From: JADFQT01 sp965216025
GTDB lineage: Bacteria > Chloroflexota > Dehalococcoidia > Lucifugimonadales > UBA3495
Direction: 5' to 3'
Length of the DNA stretch: 64,000 nt
NCBI GenBank assembly: GCA_965216025.1
Contig: CBDCEX010000018.1
Span: 372,001 to 436,000, forward strand
The position numbers were made by a program, and so were the translations under genes. Numbering within the stretch: position 1 is the first letter of the stretch; every line of letters begins with the position of its first letter. Shown one piece after another: positions 61,689-64,000 of the stretch. The notes under the pieces are model-generated. The model made no database searches and had not been told where the DNA came from. It saw nothing but the letters and a program-made list of their open reading frames with translations.

Positions 61689-62714
61689 TTAGGGTTCGGC
61701 TACGCCGGCGGCATCGGTCAAGAAACTCAGGGCGGTTGGGCCCAGGTCTTCGGCCCTCCAGCAGGCCGACCAGTGGGCCTCCCCAGCCTGCATCAAGGGG
61801 GGAGTGTCGGTGGCGCATTTGTCTATCGCCCAGGGACACCTGACCCGGAAAGCGCAGCCTTCCGGCAGATTGATCAGGTCGGGGGGTTGGCCTTCAATGG
61901 GGTCCAGCTTCTCCTTTCGGGGCAGGTCGAGACGGGGCACGGATCTTAGCAAGCCGACGGTGTAAGGGTGACGGGGGTTGCCGTAAATCTCCCTTGCCGT
62001 TCCCCTCTCGATAATCTTGCCGGCGTACATAATGTTCACCCGGTCGGCGTAACGGGCCACCACGCCCAGGTTGTGGGTAATGACCATGAGGGCAACGCCG
62101 AACTCGCGGGTCAGGGACTTCATCACCTCCAATATCTGGGCCTGAATCGTTACGTCCAGCGCCGTGGTGGGCTCATCGGCGATGATTAACCGAGGGTTGC
62201 AGCTTAGGGCCATGGCGATCATGACCCGCTGACGCATCCCGCCGCTGAATTGGTGGGGATACTGGGATACTCGCTGTTCCGGGTCAGGAATCCCGACCCT
62301 GGCCAGCAGGTCAATCGATTCCCGGCGGGCTACTACCCTGGTCATGCCTTTGTGGAGCTGCAACGTTTCACTTAGCTGCTTCTCTACCGTTAACACTGGG
62401 TTCAAGGAGGTCATCGGCTCTTGAAAGACCATGGCGATCTTGGCACCTCTTATGGTGCGCATGTCGTCCATGTCGATCTTCAGAACATCCTCGCCTTCGA
62501 AACTTATCTCGCCGCCAACTATCTTGCCTGGTGGGTCGGGAATCAGGCGCATCACAGAAAGAGCGCTCACGCTCTTGCCGCAACCACTCTCTCCCACCAA
62601 TCCCAAGGTCTCTCCCTCTTCTATCTCGTAGGAGATACCGTCGACTGCCTTGACCACGCCTTCAAAGGTGTAGAAATAGGTTCTTAGGTTTTTAACCTCT
62701 AGTAGAGTTGCCAC
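61689..62714 (-). CDS. oppD: Oligopeptide/dipeptide ABC transporter ATPase (OppD-type)
   Basis: Walker A GLVGESGCGKSVSALSVM, signature HQFSGGMRQRVMIAMALS, Walker B LIIADEPTTALDVTIQAQ. The C-terminal NPRHPYTVGLLRSVPRLDL and GCAFRVRCPWAIDKCATD are Opp-type. 341 residues. It is the first of two ATPase genes (77 bp before oppF) and probably forms a heterodimer with OppF. It begins only 112 bp from tRNA-Leu, so its usual permease genes are not upstream in the same operon. Confidence 0.92.
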   Translation of the reverse strand: MATLLEVKNLRTYFYTFEGVVKAVDGISYEIEEGETLGLVGESGCGKSVSALSVMRLIPDPPGKIVGGEISFEGEDVLKIDMDDMRTIRGAKIAMVFQEPMTSLNPVLTVEKQLSETLQLHKGMTRVVARRESIDLLARVGIPDPEQRVSQYPHQFSGGMRQRVMIAMALSCNPRLIIADEPTTALDVTIQAQILEVMKSLTREFGVALMVITHNLGVVARYADRVNIMYAGKIIERGTAREIYGNPRHPYTVGLLRSVPRLDLPRKEKLDPIEGQPPDLINLPEGCAFRVRCPWAIDKCATDTPPLMQAGEAHWSACWRAEDLGPTALSFLTDAAGVAEP

Positions 62715-62825
62715 CTAACCTCCTCGGGCCCAAGACTGGCAGTTTTTGATTCCCGGCGCGTTATCAGTCCCATGCCAGGTTGGAATTCCCCCCGGGTTTT
62801 GCCGTCTCCCCAGCGGTCTTGCCGA

Positions 62826-62910
62826 TGGTGGGGAAGGGGAGACTCGAACTCCCACGCCTTTCGGCACATGATCCTAAGTCATGCTCGTCTACCAATTCCG
62901 ACACTTCCCC
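62826..62910 (-). tRNA. tRNA-Leu (anticodon TAG)
   Basis: A class II tRNA on the minus strand: acceptor GGGGAAG/CTTCCCC, anticodon loop CTTAGGA, a long variable arm with GCCGAAAGGC and T arm GGGAG-TTCGAGT-CTCCC. CCA is encoded. It reads CUA. Confidence 0.94.
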
Positions 62911-63009
62911 TCACCCAGCCAGGCCAAACCGCTGAACTGATGGCCGATTTTTATTTTGTAGGGCCTGCGACACCGCTTTGGGCGCCGGTTAGCAAAAAAG
63001 CGGGGCATT

Positions 63010-63085
63010 TGGTGACCCGCCTCGGGGTCGAACCGAGAACCTACGGATTAAGAGTCCGTTGCTCTGCCAATTGAGCTAGCGGGCC
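63010..63085 (-). tRNA. tRNA-Lys (anticodon CTT)
   Basis: Minus strand: acceptor GGCCCGC/GCGGGTC with one G-U pair, D arm GCTCAATTGGCAGAGC, anticodon loop CTCTTAA, T arm CTCGG-TTCGACC-CCGAG, and A-CCA encoded. It reads AAG. It lies 99 bp upstream of tRNA-Leu and is probably co-transcribed with it. Confidence 0.94.
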
Positions 63086-63113
63086 TGGGTACATTTCCCC
63101 ATGTTGGGAGAAC

Positions 63114-63143
63114 AGATTACCAATGCTGCCCCAGCCTTGTCAA
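63114..63143 (-). promoter_or_regulatory. Promoter of the tRNA-Lys/tRNA-Leu unit
   Basis: TTGACA (63143-63138) and TAATCT (63119-63114) are separated by 18 bp. The start is about 22 bp before tRNA-Lys. The ISAs1 end lies only 18 bp upstream of the -35. Confidence 0.65.
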
Positions 63144-63161
63144 TAGATTAGCCCATCTTGG

Positions 63162-64000
63162 CAGGGCCTTTTCATTCTCCTGCCTGGTAGGTAAAGCCCA
63201 TCATGTCAAAAGCTTCGCTGAGATGGGCATTGTGGCGGCGTAGGGCAGCGGCTACGTTGGAATGCCCAGCCCGACGTACCAAGCTGATGACCAGGTTCCG
63301 CAGGCCCGCCAGAACCTGTGGGGCGGCCCCAGTGCGCACCTGAGAGCGGTCCTCGTCGAAGGTCACATCCCGTACCCAGTGGAGGCGGTTCTCGATGCCC
63401 CAGTGCCCACGGGAAAGGCTCAACAATCGCCTCGCATCGGCATCAGTGGCTGGGAGACTGCTAATTGCATAGCTCACAGCCACCTGTTTCTTGCCCTTCA
63501 CGACCCGCTGGCGCTCTAGCCGACACACCTGTTGCAGATGCGGCCACGCTTCCCCGACCGTCCCAGCGCTGCCCACGTAGCCATTTAGCTCTGGGTCGGC
63601 CAAGGCCCACAACTCTCGCCGCTCCAGCCGCCCATGACGCCGCTTTACTGGAGTATCGGCCCAGACCGTCAGCTTGGCCCCGCGTGCTCGCCACTCCGCT
63701 GCTAGCCAGGGAGGTACGGTTGGCCCACCAGCCCTCTCAGTTCCTAGCAGGGGAAAAAGCCACCTCCAAGTCTCGGCGCAAGGTGGGCTGATTCTCTTTA
63801 ACTGGCAGCAGATACTCTCCGCCGCCTGCCACAATCTGCTCACAGACTTTCCGTTGGGTCAGTAAGGCATCAGCTACTACTACCCGACCCTTCAGGGGTA
63901 CCTGGCCCAATACTTCTTTGACCGCCGCCAATTCTTCCCCTTTGCCCGGCGCAGCTACCTGCGCCAGCACTGCCCCAGCGCGGCTAGCGTAGGCCGACAC
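63162..64000 (-). mobile_element. ISAs1-family insertion sequence, 3' half (cut by window end)
   Basis: The terminal repeat CAGGGCCTTTTCAT at 63162-63175 is identical to the inverted one at 439-452. The last 18 bp of the window (63983-64000) are identical to bases 1-18, so the two partial copies overlap and together would make one element of about 1.27 kb. The flank before 63162 (CCCATCTTGG) does not match the flank after 452. Confidence 0.85.
63172..64000 (-). pseudogene. ISAs1-family transposase, C-terminal part with a frameshift
   Basis: From the window end the frame gives VSAYASRAGAVLAQVAAPGK and the second catalytic aspartate in VVVADALLTQRK, then LPVKENQPTLRRDLEVAF. At A5 (63754-63758, T5 in the coding sense) the frame breaks. 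Removing one T continues into PLLGTERAGGPTVPPWLAAE and on to GIENRLHWVRDVTFDEDRSQ, which has the catalytic glutamate, ending at 63172 within the inverted repeat. It is either inactive or dependent on slippage at the T5C4 run. Confidence 0.8.

Overview
The window is about 64 kb of GC-rich bacterial chromosome carrying mostly housekeeping genes. I place it in the Chloroflexota, most likely a Dehalococcoidia or SAR202-like lineage. That rests on inference from several signs: a dnaG-rpoD pair whose DnaG zinc finger has a C-x3-C spacing, a large (about 270 nt) SRP RNA, two LLM flavin oxidoreductases, a thiolase/DUF35 pair, tandem amidases, and the tail of an ATPase-type LuxR regulator. No rRNA operon or marker gene is present to settle it.

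Layout. 1-452 is the 5' half of an ISAs1-family element, followed by a 186-bp MITE with perfect 10-bp target duplications. 976-4456 is dnaG-rpoD. 4.7-9 kb holds a small zinc-ribbon protein, a sortase, a CBS/CorC membrane protein and glmU. 9.2-12.3 kb is an AtzG-like small subunit with two amidases. 12.4-18.4 kb has a frameshifted small protein, a thiolase-DUF35 pair, a VOC protein, an LLM oxidoreductase and pyruvate kinase. 18.5-24.5 kb is gltBD. 25-28 kb is thiL-tsaE, cut off by an IS630 element that also beheaded a LuxR gene. 28-33 kb has a truncated haemoglobin and a nucleotidyltransferase-moxR-DUF58-DUF4129 operon. 33-38.6 kb has a Phd antitoxin with a 36-bp operator palindrome and a broken PIN toxin, tRNA-Gln, a nitrilase-family hydrolase, alaS-ruvX and a SWIM protein. 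38.7-47.4 kb has fabF, folC, an SDR, two small conserved genes, nudC, a second LLM protein and a glutaredoxin-thioredoxin reductase fusion with a one-base frameshift. 47.6-52.7 kb has a B12/radical SAM protein with a four-unit 29-residue repeat tail, a second fabF and recJ. 52.8-56 kb has lgt, rsmA-ispE and the SRP RNA. 56.5-63.1 kb has galU, a DUF2269 membrane protein, a DinB protein, lepA, two Opp ATPases, and tRNA-Leu and tRNA-Lys. 63162-64000 is the 3' half of an ISAs1 element.

Core functions are intact: replication priming and the main sigma factor, nitrogen assimilation (GltBD), the end of glycolysis, cell-envelope precursors (GlmU, GalU, IspE, Lgt), translation (AlaRS, LepA, RsmA, tRNAs, SRP RNA) and peptide uptake.

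The unusual signal lies in genome plasticity. There are two families of dispersed palindromic repeats, one nested inside the other; an exceptional number of perfect 9-16 bp tandem duplications, at least one of which shifts a gene's frame; and several IS scars. The most interesting protein is the radical SAM enzyme with the amphipathic repeat tail. The window starts and ends inside the same IS sequence with an 18-bp overlap, which should be checked as a possible assembly effect.
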